DNA of 43,683 nt. It comes from Tissierellia bacterium (lineage in GTDB: Bacteria; Bacillota; Clostridia; Peptostreptococcales; Acidaminobacteraceae). Positions 1 through 8,700 of the stretch are shown piece after piece. The position numbers and the translations under genes were made by a program. Position 1 is the stretch's first letter. Every line of letters starts with the position of its first letter. Location of the stretch: NCBI GenBank assembly GCA_012838225.1, contig DUPT01000003.1, positions 1 to 43,683 of the forward strand. The letters run 5' to 3'. The notes under the pieces were generated by a model. It did not search any database. It saw nothing but the letters and a program-made list of their open reading frames with translations, and was not told the DNA's origin.

Positions 1-1
1 C

Positions 2-868
2 GGCTCGTATGGCTCGGGTGTCTCGATTGCCGCCGGACCAATCTATGAAGAAGCCAGGATCCCGGCCGTCGCCCCCTCGGCTACCAACCCGCAGGTCACA
101 GCCGGCAATGAATACTATTTCCGGGTATGCTTCCTCGATCCCTTCCAGGGTGAGGTCATGGCCAACTATGCCTTTGAAGACGGGCTGACAAAGGCCGCCG
201 TCATCACCCAGCTTGGTGATGACTACAGTTCGGGCCTGGGCAATTTCTTCTTGAAGGCCTACCAGGAGCTCGGCGGTGAGATCGTCTCGGAAGAGCAGTT
301 CCAGACCGGCGATACCGACTTTAAAGCCATTCTGGCCAATGTCAAGAACGCCAATCCCGATGTCATCTTTGCCCCGTCGTCGGTTACGACGGCACCGCTT
401 TTGATCAAGCAAGCGCGTGAGCTTGGGATCGAAGCCAAGATCATGGCCGGTGATACCTGGGAAAACCAGACCATCATCGACAATGCCGGAGCCGATGCCG
501 AGGGCGTTGCGCTCTCGACCTTCTTTGATGAGAACGATACCTCCAGCCCGTTGGCCGGCGATTTCGTCAAAGGCTTCAAAGAATTCCTCAACGGCAATTC
601 CGAATACCTGACCAAAAACGGTGGGGATGGGGTAGCCGCCGTATCAGCCCTTGGCTATGATGCCTACAATGTCGTAATCGAAGCCATCAAGGCCGCTCAG
701 GCTACCGATGGAGAATCCGTCAAGAAAGCCCTCAAGGGCCTGAATGTCGACGGTGTCACCGGTTCGATCAGCTTTGATGAAAACGGCGATGCCAAAAAAG
801 ACATGGCCTATATCAAGATCATCCAAGACGGACAATTCAAATTTGACCGGACGGTTAAAACACAATAA
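2..868 (+). CDS. livK: Branched-chain amino acid ABC transporter substrate-binding protein, 3' part
   Basis: This is the C-terminal part of a type 1 periplasmic-binding-protein-fold lipoprotein or secreted protein that captures leucine, isoleucine or valine, or a related amino acid, for the Liv transporter. The reading frame is open from the first base of the window, so the N-terminus and signal peptide lie upstream; about 288 residues are present. Family features that can be read are PAVAPSATNP near the start, then YAFEDGLTKAAVITQ and GDTDFKAILANVKNANPDVIFAP, which belong to the second lobe and hinge, and a late ALGYDAYNVVIEAIKAA segment typical of LivJ/LivK proteins. It is followed directly by livHMGF, so the substrate class is well supported but the exact ligand is not. 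A hairpin with a short T-tract lies just behind the stop codon and probably lowers expression of the membrane genes relative to this protein. Confidence 0.95.
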   Translation, partial: GSYGSGVSIAAGPIYEEARIPAVAPSATNPQVTAGNEYYFRVCFLDPFQGEVMANYAFEDGLTKAAVITQLGDDYSSGLGNFFLKAYQELGGEIVSEEQFQTGDTDFKAILANVKNANPDVIFAPSSVTTAPLLIKQARELGIEAKIMAGDTWENQTIIDNAGADAEGVALSTFFDENDTSSPLAGDFVKGFKEFLNGNSEYLTKNGGDGVAAVSALGYDAYNVVIEAIKAAQATDGESVKKALKGLNVDGVTGSISFDENGDAKKDMAYIKIIQDGQFKFDRTVKTQ

Positions 869-883
869 GACCAAGTGTGTTCA

Positions 884-914
884 GGGCGGCGGACAGATGG
901 CTGCCGCCCTTTTC
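884..914 (+). terminator. Intra-operon attenuator between livK and livH
   Basis: GGGCGGC (884-890) pairs perfectly with GCCGCCC (903-909) and is followed by TTTT and further T-rich sequence. The hairpin stands between the binding-protein gene and the permease gene. It likely acts as a partial terminator, so that more binding protein than permease is made, a common arrangement in ABC operons. The T-tract is short, which fits incomplete termination. Confidence 0.75.
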
Positions 915-940
915 TCTTTGACTTAAAGTCGAGGTATACC

Positions 941-1822
941 ATGGGTTTAACCTATATTTTGCAGCAATTACTGACCGGCATATCGCTCGGTGGGGCGTAC
1001 GCTTTGATCGCCGTCGGTTATTCGATGGTCTACGGCATCCTGATGCTGATCAACTTCGCTCACGCCGATATCTTTATGATGGCCGGCTATTTTATGATCT
1101 TTTCGTTTGCTGCTTTGCCCTGGCCGCTGGCGATCGTAGTCGTTATCCTGGGCACGATCCTACTGGGGGTCGTGATCGAAAAGTCGGCCTATAAACCATT
1201 GCGCTCAGCCCCCAGGATGTCGATCATGATATCAGCCATCGGCATGAGTTATCTTCTACAGAACCTGGCGACCTATCTGTTCAGTGCCCTGCCGCAGGCC
1301 TATCCGGCGATTCCGGCGCTAAAGCGCTTGATCAAGATCGGTGATCTGAACAGCTCGCTCGTCACCTTTATCACACCGATCATTACGATCATCCTGGTGG
1401 CCCTTTTGATGATCCTGCTCAAACGGACCAAGATCGGGATGGCGATGCGGGCGGTCTCAAAGGACTATGATACCGCCAAGCTGATGGGGATCAAGATCGA
1501 TCAGATCATCTCTTTGACCTTTGTCATCGGCTCAGCCTTGGCTGCCATCGGTTCGATTCTATATTTTACCGACCGGATGAGCGTCACGCCCTTTAGCGGA
1601 ACGCTTCTCGGTCTGAAATGCTTCGTGGCGGCAGTGCTCGGCGGGATCGGTTCGGTCCCCGGGGCGGTCATTGGCGGCTTTATCATCGGGATCACCGAGA
1701 CGACACTGATCGCCATGGGCTATTCGACCTTCTCGAATGCCTTCACCTTCTTGATTCTGATCATCATCTTGATGGTCCGTCCCACCGGATTGTTGGGTGA
1801 GACCCTGACTGAGAAAGTGTAG
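941..1822 (+). CDS. livH: Branched-chain amino acid ABC transporter permease LivH
   Basis: Inner-membrane permease of the Liv (HAAT) transporter, 293 residues, close to the usual LivH length. The protein is almost entirely hydrophobic helices. It opens with the family-typical LLTGISLGGAYALIAVGYSM and LINFAHADIFMMAG segments. The cytoplasmic EAA-like loop that contacts the ATPase reads RTKIGMAMRAVSKDYDTAKLMGI, followed by the GGIGSVPGAVIGG glycine-rich helix near the C-terminus. ATG at 941 was chosen because GAGGT lies five bases upstream and the protein then starts like other LivH proteins; the frame is open further upstream but that part is not family-like. It works as a heterodimer with LivM and is energised by LivG and LivF. 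Confidence 0.96.
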   Translation: MGLTYILQQLLTGISLGGAYALIAVGYSMVYGILMLINFAHADIFMMAGYFMIFSFAALPWPLAIVVVILGTILLGVVIEKSAYKPLRSAPRMSIMISAIGMSYLLQNLATYLFSALPQAYPAIPALKRLIKIGDLNSSLVTFITPIITIILVALLMILLKRTKIGMAMRAVSKDYDTAKLMGIKIDQIISLTFVIGSALAAIGSILYFTDRMSVTPFSGTLLGLKCFVAAVLGGIGSVPGAVIGGFIIGITETTLIAMGYSTFSNAFTFLILIIILMVRPTGLLGETLTEKV

Positions 1823-1829
1823 GTCGAGC

Positions 1830-3104
1830 GTGAAAACGAAAAAATCCAGACAGACACTTTATTCGATCCTTTTGGCCTTGGTCATTCTGGCCGCGGCCAT
1901 CTATCTCGAATTCAACCGCAGTCAATACACCATGGCGATCTCGGTCATACAAAAAAGTCTGATCTTTGCCGTGGTGGCGGTAGCCATGAATCTGCTAAAC
2001 GGCTTCACCGGACTGTTTTCTTTGGGCCAGGCCGGCTTTATGGCGATCGGGGCCTATACCACCGCGATGCTGACGATCCCGATCGAACGGATGGAGGGCG
2101 TCTACTATATGTCGGGGGTGGCACCATGGCTGATGAGTCTAAAGAACGGCCTATCGTTTCTGCCTGGGCCGCTCTTGATCGTCTTTGCGATGCTCATCGG
2201 CGGTTTGATCGCCGGACTGTTTGCCTTTTTGATCGGCATTCCGGTCCTGAGACTAAAGAGTGACTATCTGGCGATCGCGACCCTGGGCTTTGCTGAGATC
2301 GTGCGCGGCATCATTTCCGCCCCGCAGCTCGACCGGATCACCAATGGCTCATACGGTCTGAAGAATGTCCCCGGCTTTGGCTCCGATGGCTTTGGCTTTT
2401 TACCGAGCGGCTTCGGCGCGGTCTTGATCCCATTGTTGGCCAGTGCCACCCTGATCGGGTTTATCGTATTGGTGATCAACAGCTCGTACGGTCGAGCCTT
2501 CAAAGCCATCCGAGAGGATGAAATCGCCGCCGAGGCCATGGGGATCTCTCTCTTAAAGCATAAACAAATGTCATTTATCCTAAGCTCCTTTGTGACGGCG
2601 ATCGCCGGCGGTATGTTGGCAATGTTTATGCGATCGATCGAGCCTAGGGCCTTTTCGACCATCATCACCTACGATATCCTGCTGATCGTCGTGATCGGCG
2701 GGCTCGGCAGTGTCACAGGATCGGTGCTGGGGGCGTTTGTGGTCACCTTTGCCAAGGACTGGTTCCTGCGCTTCTTCGATAATCCGCTGGTGATCGGTGG
2801 CTTTGAGGTGCCGCTTCTTCGGATGGGCTTTCGGATGGTCGTATTCTCCATCCTATTGATGGTTGTGGTGCTCTTCTATCGCCGCGGATTGATGGGGAAC
2901 AGCGAATTCAGCTGGGACGGCTTGTTCGGCCTCTTTCGAAGGCGGGGCAGACCCCGCGAGGCCTTGGCTGAGACGCCGGGCGGAGCGATGAGTCCGATCG
3001 TTATCGCCCCGGGTAAAGATCAGGCTCCGGCCCCGCTGATCCCGGATCCGCCGGGTGGCGAGCCTGAACCAATGGCTGCTTCGGAGGAGGTGTCAGATGA
3101 ATAA
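1830..3104 (+). CDS. livM: Branched-chain amino acid ABC transporter permease LivM with a long C-terminal tail
   Basis: Second permease subunit of the Liv transporter, 424 residues, with a GTG start seven bases after the livH stop and a modest AGG upstream. The core follows the family: MNLLNGFTGLFSLGQAGFMAIGAY near residue 55, LKSDYLAIATLGFAEIVR, an EAA-like loop YGRAFKAIREDEIAAEAMGI, and GGLGSVTGSVLGAF. The membrane part ends near residue 355 with FYRRGLMGN. About 65 residues follow that are not membrane-like: a short basic stretch (RRRGRPRE) and then a proline-, glycine- and acid-rich tail. LivM proteins commonly end soon after the last helix, so the tail is unusual. The stop overlaps the livG start by eight bases, which indicates translational coupling. 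Confidence 0.95.
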   Translation: MKTKKSRQTLYSILLALVILAAAIYLEFNRSQYTMAISVIQKSLIFAVVAVAMNLLNGFTGLFSLGQAGFMAIGAYTTAMLTIPIERMEGVYYMSGVAPWLMSLKNGLSFLPGPLLIVFAMLIGGLIAGLFAFLIGIPVLRLKSDYLAIATLGFAEIVRGIISAPQLDRITNGSYGLKNVPGFGSDGFGFLPSGFGAVLIPLLASATLIGFIVLVINSSYGRAFKAIREDEIAAEAMGISLLKHKQMSFILSSFVTAIAGGMLAMFMRSIEPRAFSTIITYDILLIVVIGGLGSVTGSVLGAFVVTFAKDWFLRFFDNPLVIGGFEVPLLRMGFRMVVFSILLMVVVLFYRRGLMGNSEFSWDGLFGLFRRRGRPREALAETPGGAMSPIVIAPGKDQAPAPLIPDPPGGEPEPMAASEEVSDE

Positions 3105-3933
3105 GCCGGTACTGCAGGTGAATGATCTGACGATGCAGTTTGGTGGAGTTGTCGCCGTCAACAATCTGTCGATGACGATCCATCAGGGTGAGATCGTGGC
3201 GTTGATCGGGCCCAATGGGGCCGGAAAAACGACCGCCTTCAATGCCATTACCGGTGTGTATCTTCCGACCAATGGCGAGGTCAAGCTGTTGGATGAAGTC
3301 ATACAAGCAGGCTATCCGCAGGGCAAGATGAAAAAGCTCTATGCCGGTGACAATCACGGTAGGTATACGTCGATCGTCGACTTGACGCCGGATAAGATCA
3401 CCAAGCGGGGCATCGCTCGGACTTTTCAAAACATCCGCTTATTTAAAAACCTTAGTGTGTTCGACAATGTATTGATCGCGCATCATATGAATATGAAGTC
3501 CGGTCTTTTCAGTGCCGCTTTTCGGCTGAATCACGCTGAAGAAGAAGCCATGAGAAAGGAGACCTGGGAGCTGCTTAGGATGGTCCGTCTCGACAATGTC
3601 GCGATGGAGCGGGCCAATAACCTGCCCTATGGCAAGCAGCGTCATCTGGAGATCGCCCGGGCGTTGGCAACTCATCCCAGGCTGTTATTGCTCGATGAGC
3701 CGGCTGCCGGGATGAATCCTCAGGAGACTGAGGAGCTATCGGGCTTCATTCGTGAGATCAAGGACCTGTTCGATCTGACGATCCTGGTGATCGAGCACCA
3801 CATGAACCTGGTCATGGATCTGTCGGACCGGATCTATGTCATCGACTTTGGCCGACTGATCGCCCAGGGCACGCCTGAGGTGGTCCAAAACGATCCGGCG
3901 GTCATCACAGCCTATCTGGGGGTGGATGAATGA
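3097..3933 (+). CDS. livG: Branched-chain amino acid ABC transporter ATPase LivG
   Basis: Cytoplasmic ATP-binding subunit, 278 residues. The Walker A motif is GPNGAGKT (38-45), the Q-loop glutamine is in ARTFQNIRLF (Q111), the signature region is LPYGKQRHLEIARAL (about 176-190), Walker B is LLLLDEP (196-202) and the switch histidine is in VIEHHMNLV (about 233). The ARTFQ...RLF and YGKQR forms of these motifs are characteristic of LivG rather than general ABC proteins. Between the nucleotide fold and the Q-loop there is an extra stretch of roughly 25 residues (about 66-92) relative to the enterobacterial protein. ATG at 3097 has GGAGGAGG upstream inside livM; the start overlaps livM and the stop overlaps livF by ATGA. 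Confidence 0.96.
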   Translation: MNKPVLQVNDLTMQFGGVVAVNNLSMTIHQGEIVALIGPNGAGKTTAFNAITGVYLPTNGEVKLLDEVIQAGYPQGKMKKLYAGDNHGRYTSIVDLTPDKITKRGIARTFQNIRLFKNLSVFDNVLIAHHMNMKSGLFSAAFRLNHAEEEAMRKETWELLRMVRLDNVAMERANNLPYGKQRHLEIARALATHPRLLLLDEPAAGMNPQETEELSGFIREIKDLFDLTILVIEHHMNLVMDLSDRIYVIDFGRLIAQGTPEVVQNDPAVITAYLGVDE

Positions 3934-4649
3934 GTTTACTCGAAGTCAGAGATCTAAGGGTATCCTATGGCGGCATCGAAGCCCTAAAGGGCATCTCCTT
4001 CGATGTCGAAGAGGGACAGATCATCACCCTGATTGGGGCCAATGGAGCCGGTAAATCGACGACCCTCAAGGCCATCAGCGGCCTGGTCAAATCGAGTGGC
4101 GGCACGATCCGTTATAAGGGCGAAGAGGTCCAAAACATCGATTCGCAAAAGGTGGTCGAGAAGGGGATCGCCCTCGTACCGGAGGGCCGGCGGGTGTTTG
4201 CCAATCTGTCGGTCAAGGAGAACCTTTTGATCGGCGCCTATCTCAGACACAATAAAGACGAGATTGAGCAGGATCTGCAGAATGTCTATGCCCTCTTTCC
4301 AAGACTGGCGGAGCGCCACTGGCAATCGGCCGGGACGCTTTCGGGCGGTGAGCAGCAGATGCTGGCGGTCGGGCGAGGTCTGATGGCCAAGCCCAGTGTG
4401 CTGATGATGGATGAACCGTCACTGGGACTGGCACCACAGCTGGTCCGAGACATCTTCACCATCATCGAGCGGATCAATGATATGGGTGTGACGGTGCTGT
4501 TGATCGAACAAAACGCCAATGCCGCCCTAAAGATCGCCGATACGGCCTATGTCCTGGTGACGGGGGAGATGGTGAAATCCGGTCCCGGCCATGAGCTGTT
4601 GACTGACCCCGATATCCGAGAGGCCTACCTGGGTGTCACCAGCGGCTAA
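3930..4649 (+). CDS. livF: Branched-chain amino acid ABC transporter ATPase LivF
   Basis: Second ATPase of the Liv transporter, 239 residues, the normal LivF length. Walker A is GANGAGKST (36-44), ALVPEGRRVFANLSV is the LivF-type Q-loop region, the signature is LSGGEQQMLAVGRGLM (from residue 137), Walker B is VLMMDEPSLGLAP (from 157) and the H-loop is replaced by LLIEQNANAAL, as is usual in LivF. The ATG overlaps the livG stop (ATGA), so the two ATPases are probably translated in equal amounts. It is the last gene of the operon and is followed by a strong terminator. Confidence 0.97.
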   Translation: MSLLEVRDLRVSYGGIEALKGISFDVEEGQIITLIGANGAGKSTTLKAISGLVKSSGGTIRYKGEEVQNIDSQKVVEKGIALVPEGRRVFANLSVKENLLIGAYLRHNKDEIEQDLQNVYALFPRLAERHWQSAGTLSGGEQQMLAVGRGLMAKPSVLMMDEPSLGLAPQLVRDIFTIIERINDMGVTVLLIEQNANAALKIADTAYVLVTGEMVKSGPGHELLTDPDIREAYLGVTSG

Positions 4650-4660
4650 CGATCCTTCCA

Positions 4661-4688
4661 AGAGGCTTAAGCTTAGGCCTCTTTTTTT
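4661..4688 (+). terminator. Rho-independent terminator after livF
   Basis: AGAGGC (4661-4666) pairs with GCCTCT (4677-4682) around a ten-base loop and runs into seven or more T residues. It closes the liv operon. Confidence 0.88.
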
Positions 4689-4735
4689 ATTTTTTATTGG
4701 GTAAGTCTAAGGTAGTGAGTAAGAAAGGAGAGACT

Positions 4736-5296
4736 ATGGTTCATAAAGACGCCCAGGCGGTGCTGGACTTTTGGTTTGATGACAAGAATATCGATCGGCA
4801 GTTTGCGGAGGAGCCGGCATTCGATGAGGAGATCCGCCAGAAATTCCTGACGACCTGGGAGAGAGGGGCCGAAGGTTTATTGGTCGATTGGCGCGACACC
4901 GTCGAGGGCCGGCTGGCCGAGATCATCGTACTCGATCAGTTTTCCAGAAATCTGTTTCGACGTGATATCAGGACCTACACCCAGGATAAGATGGCGATCG
5001 CTCTGGCTCAGGAGCTGATCAAACAACAGGATTATGAAAGCCTGCCGGCCGACTGGCGAAAGTTTGCCCTATTGCCCTTTATGCATTCTGAATCGATCGA
5101 GCTTCACGCTTGGGCCCGTCCCTTGTTTGAGGCTGGTGATGAGGGAACGCTTTACTTTGAGGAGCTTCATCTCGAGGTGCTCGAGCGCTTTGGCCGCTAT
5201 CCTTATCAAAATCAGGATCTGGGGCGTGAGAATACACCGGAGGAGGAGGCCTATCTCAAAGACAAGGCCGGACGCTTCTATCAACCGAAGGAGTAG
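4736..5296 (+). CDS. DUF924 family protein
   Basis: A soluble protein of 186 residues that I recognise as DUF924, an alpha-helical TPR-like family of unknown biochemical role found widely in bacteria and some eukaryotes. Family hallmarks are LDFWFDD at the N-terminus (9-16), the very conserved LDQFSRNLFRRD (66-77), LPFMHSESIELH in the middle and RFGRYPYQNQDLGRENTPEE near the C-terminus. ATG at 4736 was preferred over an upstream in-frame start because AAAGGAG lies six bases before it. It stands alone between two terminators, so it is probably monocistronic; I see no convincing promoter in the short space after the livF terminator. No function is inferred from the neighbours. Confidence 0.9.
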   Translation: MVHKDAQAVLDFWFDDKNIDRQFAEEPAFDEEIRQKFLTTWERGAEGLLVDWRDTVEGRLAEIIVLDQFSRNLFRRDIRTYTQDKMAIALAQELIKQQDYESLPADWRKFALLPFMHSESIELHAWARPLFEAGDEGTLYFEELHLEVLERFGRYPYQNQDLGRENTPEEEAYLKDKAGRFYQPKE

Positions 5297-5303
5297 GCTA
5301 AAG

Positions 5304-5325
5304 GGCAGCTTTGGGCTGTCTTTTT
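5304..5325 (+). terminator. Terminator after the DUF924 gene
   Basis: GGCAGC (5304-5309) pairs with GCTGTC (5315-5320, one G-T pair) around a five-base loop, followed by TTTTT (5321-5325). A second partial pairing, AAAGGGC with GCCCTTT further downstream, may compete with it. Confidence 0.7.
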
Positions 5326-5348
5326 CGGCCCTTTGGTCCGATTTTTAT

Positions 5349-5378
5349 TTGTCAGCCGGGGCGAAAACGTGGTATACT
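5349..5378 (+). promoter_or_regulatory. Probable upstream promoter of rpoBC (P1)
   Basis: TTGTCA (5349-5354) and TATACT (5373-5378) are separated by 18 bases and match the vegetative sigma consensus at five of six positions each. Transcription from here would give a leader of about 340 bases before rpoB. Confidence 0.6.
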
Positions 5379-5502
5379 TCCACTATCAGAGTCTGTGGCG
5401 GCCGATGATTTTTTGAAGCGGTGTCATGGCATTACTCGAGATAACCGATAGGTTCTATCAGCTTGGTAGACCTGTTCGGTTAGAGCCTTCAAAAGGAGTC
5501 GC

Positions 5503-5592
5503 ATGATAGCTTGGAGCTCTTGGTGCCAGCTCATATCGACCAACGATAAACCGAGACCAACTCATCTCAAAAAGATGAGAAATTTTGTTTGA
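5503..5592 (+). CDS. Possible 29-residue leader peptide upstream of rpoB
   Basis: ATG at 5503 is preceded by AAAAGGAG with a suitable spacing, and the frame runs 29 codons to a TGA that overlaps the -35 box of the proximal promoter. The predicted peptide contains two tryptophans and a cysteine early and a basic end (HLKKMRNFV). A perfect 7-bp hairpin (5561-5579) lies in its last third, so ribosome progress could influence folding. Against it: it is short, I recognise no homologue, and a good ribosome site could occur by chance. It is reported as a candidate only. Confidence 0.3.
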   Translation: MIAWSSWCQLISTNDKPRPTHLKKMRNFV

Positions 5593-5618
5593 CTTTGAAT
5601 AAGCGTGTGTGGTAGCAT
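5589..5618 (+). promoter_or_regulatory. Probable proximal promoter of rpoBC (P2)
   Basis: TTGACT (5589-5594) is followed after 18 bases by TAGCAT (5613-5618). The -10 box lies in the first copy of the repeated GTGTGGTAGCAT element. A further TATACT at 5626-5631 lacks a good -35 partner at normal spacing. Confidence 0.5.
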
Positions 5619-5727
5619 AGTAAGGTATACTTATTAGTGTGGTAGCATGCGCTTATTTTTCGTGTGCCCAGAATAGGTTCCGTCAAGTTTTACTGTTTTA
5701 ATCTATGAAATGAGGGGTGAATACTGC

Positions 5728-8700
5728 ATGCCACATCCAGTTCAATTGGGAAATTATGAACGTCAGAGCTTTTCCAAGATCAAAGAATTGATCAAGCTTC
5801 CCAACCTGGTGGAAATTCAGACAGAGTCATTTAAATGGTTTATGACCAAAGGTCTCCAATATGCTCTGAATGATATCTCTCCCATCTACGACTACACGCA
5901 AACGATGTTGCTTGAATTTATCGACTTCAATTTTGAACAGGAGTCGAAGTACAGCGAGCAAGAATGCAAGGAGCGCGATGTCAGCTACTCCGTTGCGTTG
6001 CGTGTCACGGCCCGCCTGACCAACAAAGACACAGGCGAGATCAAGGAACAAGAAGTCTTCATGGGTGACTTCCCGCTGATGACCGACAAGGGCACCTTCA
6101 TTATCAATGGAGCCGAACGCGTCATTGTCTCTCAGTTGGTCCGATCACCTTCGACCTACTTCAGCATCAAATATGACAAAAGCGGGAACGAAATGGTTTC
6201 CGGTCAAGTCATTCCCAACCGCGGTGCCTGGTTGGAATTTGAGACCGACTCGACCGAATCCTTATCGATCAGGATCGACCGGACCAGAAAGCTGCCGGTG
6301 ACGGCCTTGGTCCGGGTGATGGGCTATGAGTCCGATCAATCGATCATCGATCTGTTCGGTGAGAGCGAGCGTCTGCTGCTTACTCTGGATAAGGACGCTT
6401 CGAATAACCGCGATGAAGGCTTGCTGGAGATCTATCGAAAGCTTCGACCCGGTGAGCCGCCGACCGTCGAGAGTGCCTCCAACCTGATCGAGAGCATGTT
6501 CTTCGATGAGCGGCGCTATGATCTGGCCCGGGTCGGGCGCTATAAGTTCAACCTCAACCTCGGTCTGAGTGAGCGGGGGCTGGGGCATTTTCTGGCGCAT
6601 CCGGCCGTCCATCCCGAAACAGGTGAGATCATTGCCGGTGCCGACACCAAGCTGACCAAGCCGATCCTGCGTGAGATCGAGAACGCCGGCATCAAGCGGA
6701 TCATTTTGGCCGTCGAGGGCAAGGAAGTCGTCGTCCTCGGTAACCACATGGTCGACATCGATGACTATATCACCGGCTATGACCCGGAGATCATCAATGA
6801 GCGTGTTCACTATCCGGTGCTGCAGGAAATCCTAACGAAAACCGAAGATCATGACGAGCGGATCAACCTGATCCATCAGGAGGTCAATCGTCTGATCCCA
6901 AGAAATATCACGGTCGATGATATCCTAGCCAGTGTGTCGTATTTCTTCAACCTCTCCCAAGGCGTCGGTGAGACCGATGATATCGACCACCTGTCGAATC
7001 GCCGGATCCGAAGCGTGGGTGAGCTGCTTCAGAACCAGTTCCGGATCGGCCTGAGCCGAATGGAGCGGGTGGTGCGGGAGCGTATGACGACCCAGGACAG
7101 TGATACCATCACACCCCAATCTCTCATTAATATAAAGCCTGTCACAGCCGCTATCAAAGAATTCTTTGGTTCGTCTCAGCTGTCACAGTTTATGGATCAA
7201 AACAATCCGCTGGCCGAGCTGTCGCATAAGCGGCGCCTGTCCGCCTTGGGCCCGGGAGGCCTCAGTCGTGATCGGGCCGGCTTTGAAGTCCGTGACGTTC
7301 ACTACTCCCACTATGGCCGGATGTGTCCGATCGAGACGCCGGAGGGTCCCAATATCGGTCTGATCTCGTATCTTGCGACCTATGGCCAGATCAATCAGTA
7401 TGGCTTTATCGAGTCGCCCTATCGGATCGTCGATAAGGACAGCGGTGTGGTGACAGACGAGGTCGTCTACCTCAATGCCGATGATGAGCGGACGGCCGTC
7501 ATCGTGCCGGCGAATGAGCCGATCGGTGAAGACGGCAAGCTGATCGCTCGAAGAGTAGTCGGTCGTCAAGACGGCGACATCAAGGAATTTGCCTCAGCCG
7601 ATGTCGACTATGTCGAGGTCTCGCCCAATCAGATGGTGTCGGTCGCGACCGCCCTCATCCCGTTTCTGGAAAACGATGACTCGGCTCGAGCCTTGATGGG
7701 CTGTAATATGCAGAAGCAAGCCGTGCCGCTGATCCGGACCGAGACGCCGATCGTCGGGACCGGTATCGAAGCCAAGGTGGCCTGGGACTCCGGTGCCATG
7801 ATCCTGGCAAAAAATGACGGCGAGGTCATCAAATCGACGGCCGATGAGATCATCGTCCGGCGCGAGAGCGATGGCAGCCTGGATAAATATCCGATGCTCA
7901 AGTTCAAACGTTCCAACCAGGGAACGTGTGTCAATCAGATCTCACGGGTCGAAAAGGGTCAATCGATCAAAGCCAATGACATGTTGGCCGATGGTCCCTC
8001 GACCGACCGAGGGGACCTGGCCCTCGGAGCCAACCTGCTGGTCGCCTTCATGACCTGGGAGGGCTATAACTTTGAGGACGCGATCCTGATCAGTGAAGAG
8101 CTGGTTCAAAAAGATACCTTGACCTCGATCCATATCGATGAATATGAAGCCGAAGCCCGTGACACCAAGCTCGGAGCGGAGGAGATCACCCGTGACATCC
8201 CGAATGTCGGTGATGATGCGCTGAAGAACCTCGATGTTCGAGGGATCGTTCGCATCGGTGCCGAGGTCGATTCAGGCGATATCCTGGTCGGAAAAGTCAC
8301 CCCCAAAGGTGAGACCGAGCTGACACCCGAGGAGCGGCTCCTGCGAGCCATCTTCGGCAAAAAAGCCCGCGAAGTCCGCGACACGTCACTCAAGGTACCG
8401 CACGGTGCCAGCGGGATCGTGGTCGATGTCAAGATGTTCACTCGGGAAAACAACGATGAAATGACGCCGGGCGTGAATGAGCTCGTCCGTGTCTATATCG
8501 CCAAGAAGCGTAAGATCAATGTCGGCGATAAGATGGCCGGCCGCCACGGCAATAAAGGCGTCATCTCTAAGATCATGCCGGTCCAGGATATGCCGTTTCT
8601 CGATGACGGTACCCCGATCCAGATCCTGCTGTCGCCCATGGGGGTCCCCTCACGGATGAATGTCGGACAGGTGCTCGAGGTCCACTTGGGCCTGGCGGCG

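Larger units (their letters stand above)
5379..5727 (+). promoter_or_regulatory. Long structured 5' leader of rpoB
   Basis: This gene-poor stretch holds several readable structures. Stem 1 joins TAACCGA (5442-5448) to TCGGTTA (5476-5482) and continues inward with AGGT/ACCT and CTA/TAG. A small frame with a good ribosome site follows at 5503-5592. Inside it, GAGCT (5514-5518) can pair with AGCTC (5528-5532), and CTCATCT (5561-5567) pairs perfectly with AGATGAG (5573-5579), followed by a weakly T-rich AAATTTTGTTT. Downstream, two copies of GTGTGGTAGCAT (5607-5618 and 5637-5648) are enclosed by the inverted pair AATAAGCG (5598-5605) and CGCTTATT (5650-5657). No known r-protein leader family was recognised. 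The arrangement suggests attenuation or autoregulation of RNA polymerase synthesis, but this is inference. Confidence 0.5.

Noticed and set aside
5034..5408. Plus-strand frame of 124 codons running from the DUF924 gene into the intergenic region
   Set aside because: Mostly a frame-shifted shadow of the DUF924 gene, and it runs through the terminator and promoter P1.
5442..5482. tRNA-like look of the stem in the rpoB leader
   Set aside because: No cloverleaf can be formed: there is no T-arm or anticodon arm, so it is treated as a leader stem.
6262..6810. Minus-strand frame of 182 codons opposite rpoB
   Set aside because: Antisense shadow of a strongly conserved gene, without start signals.
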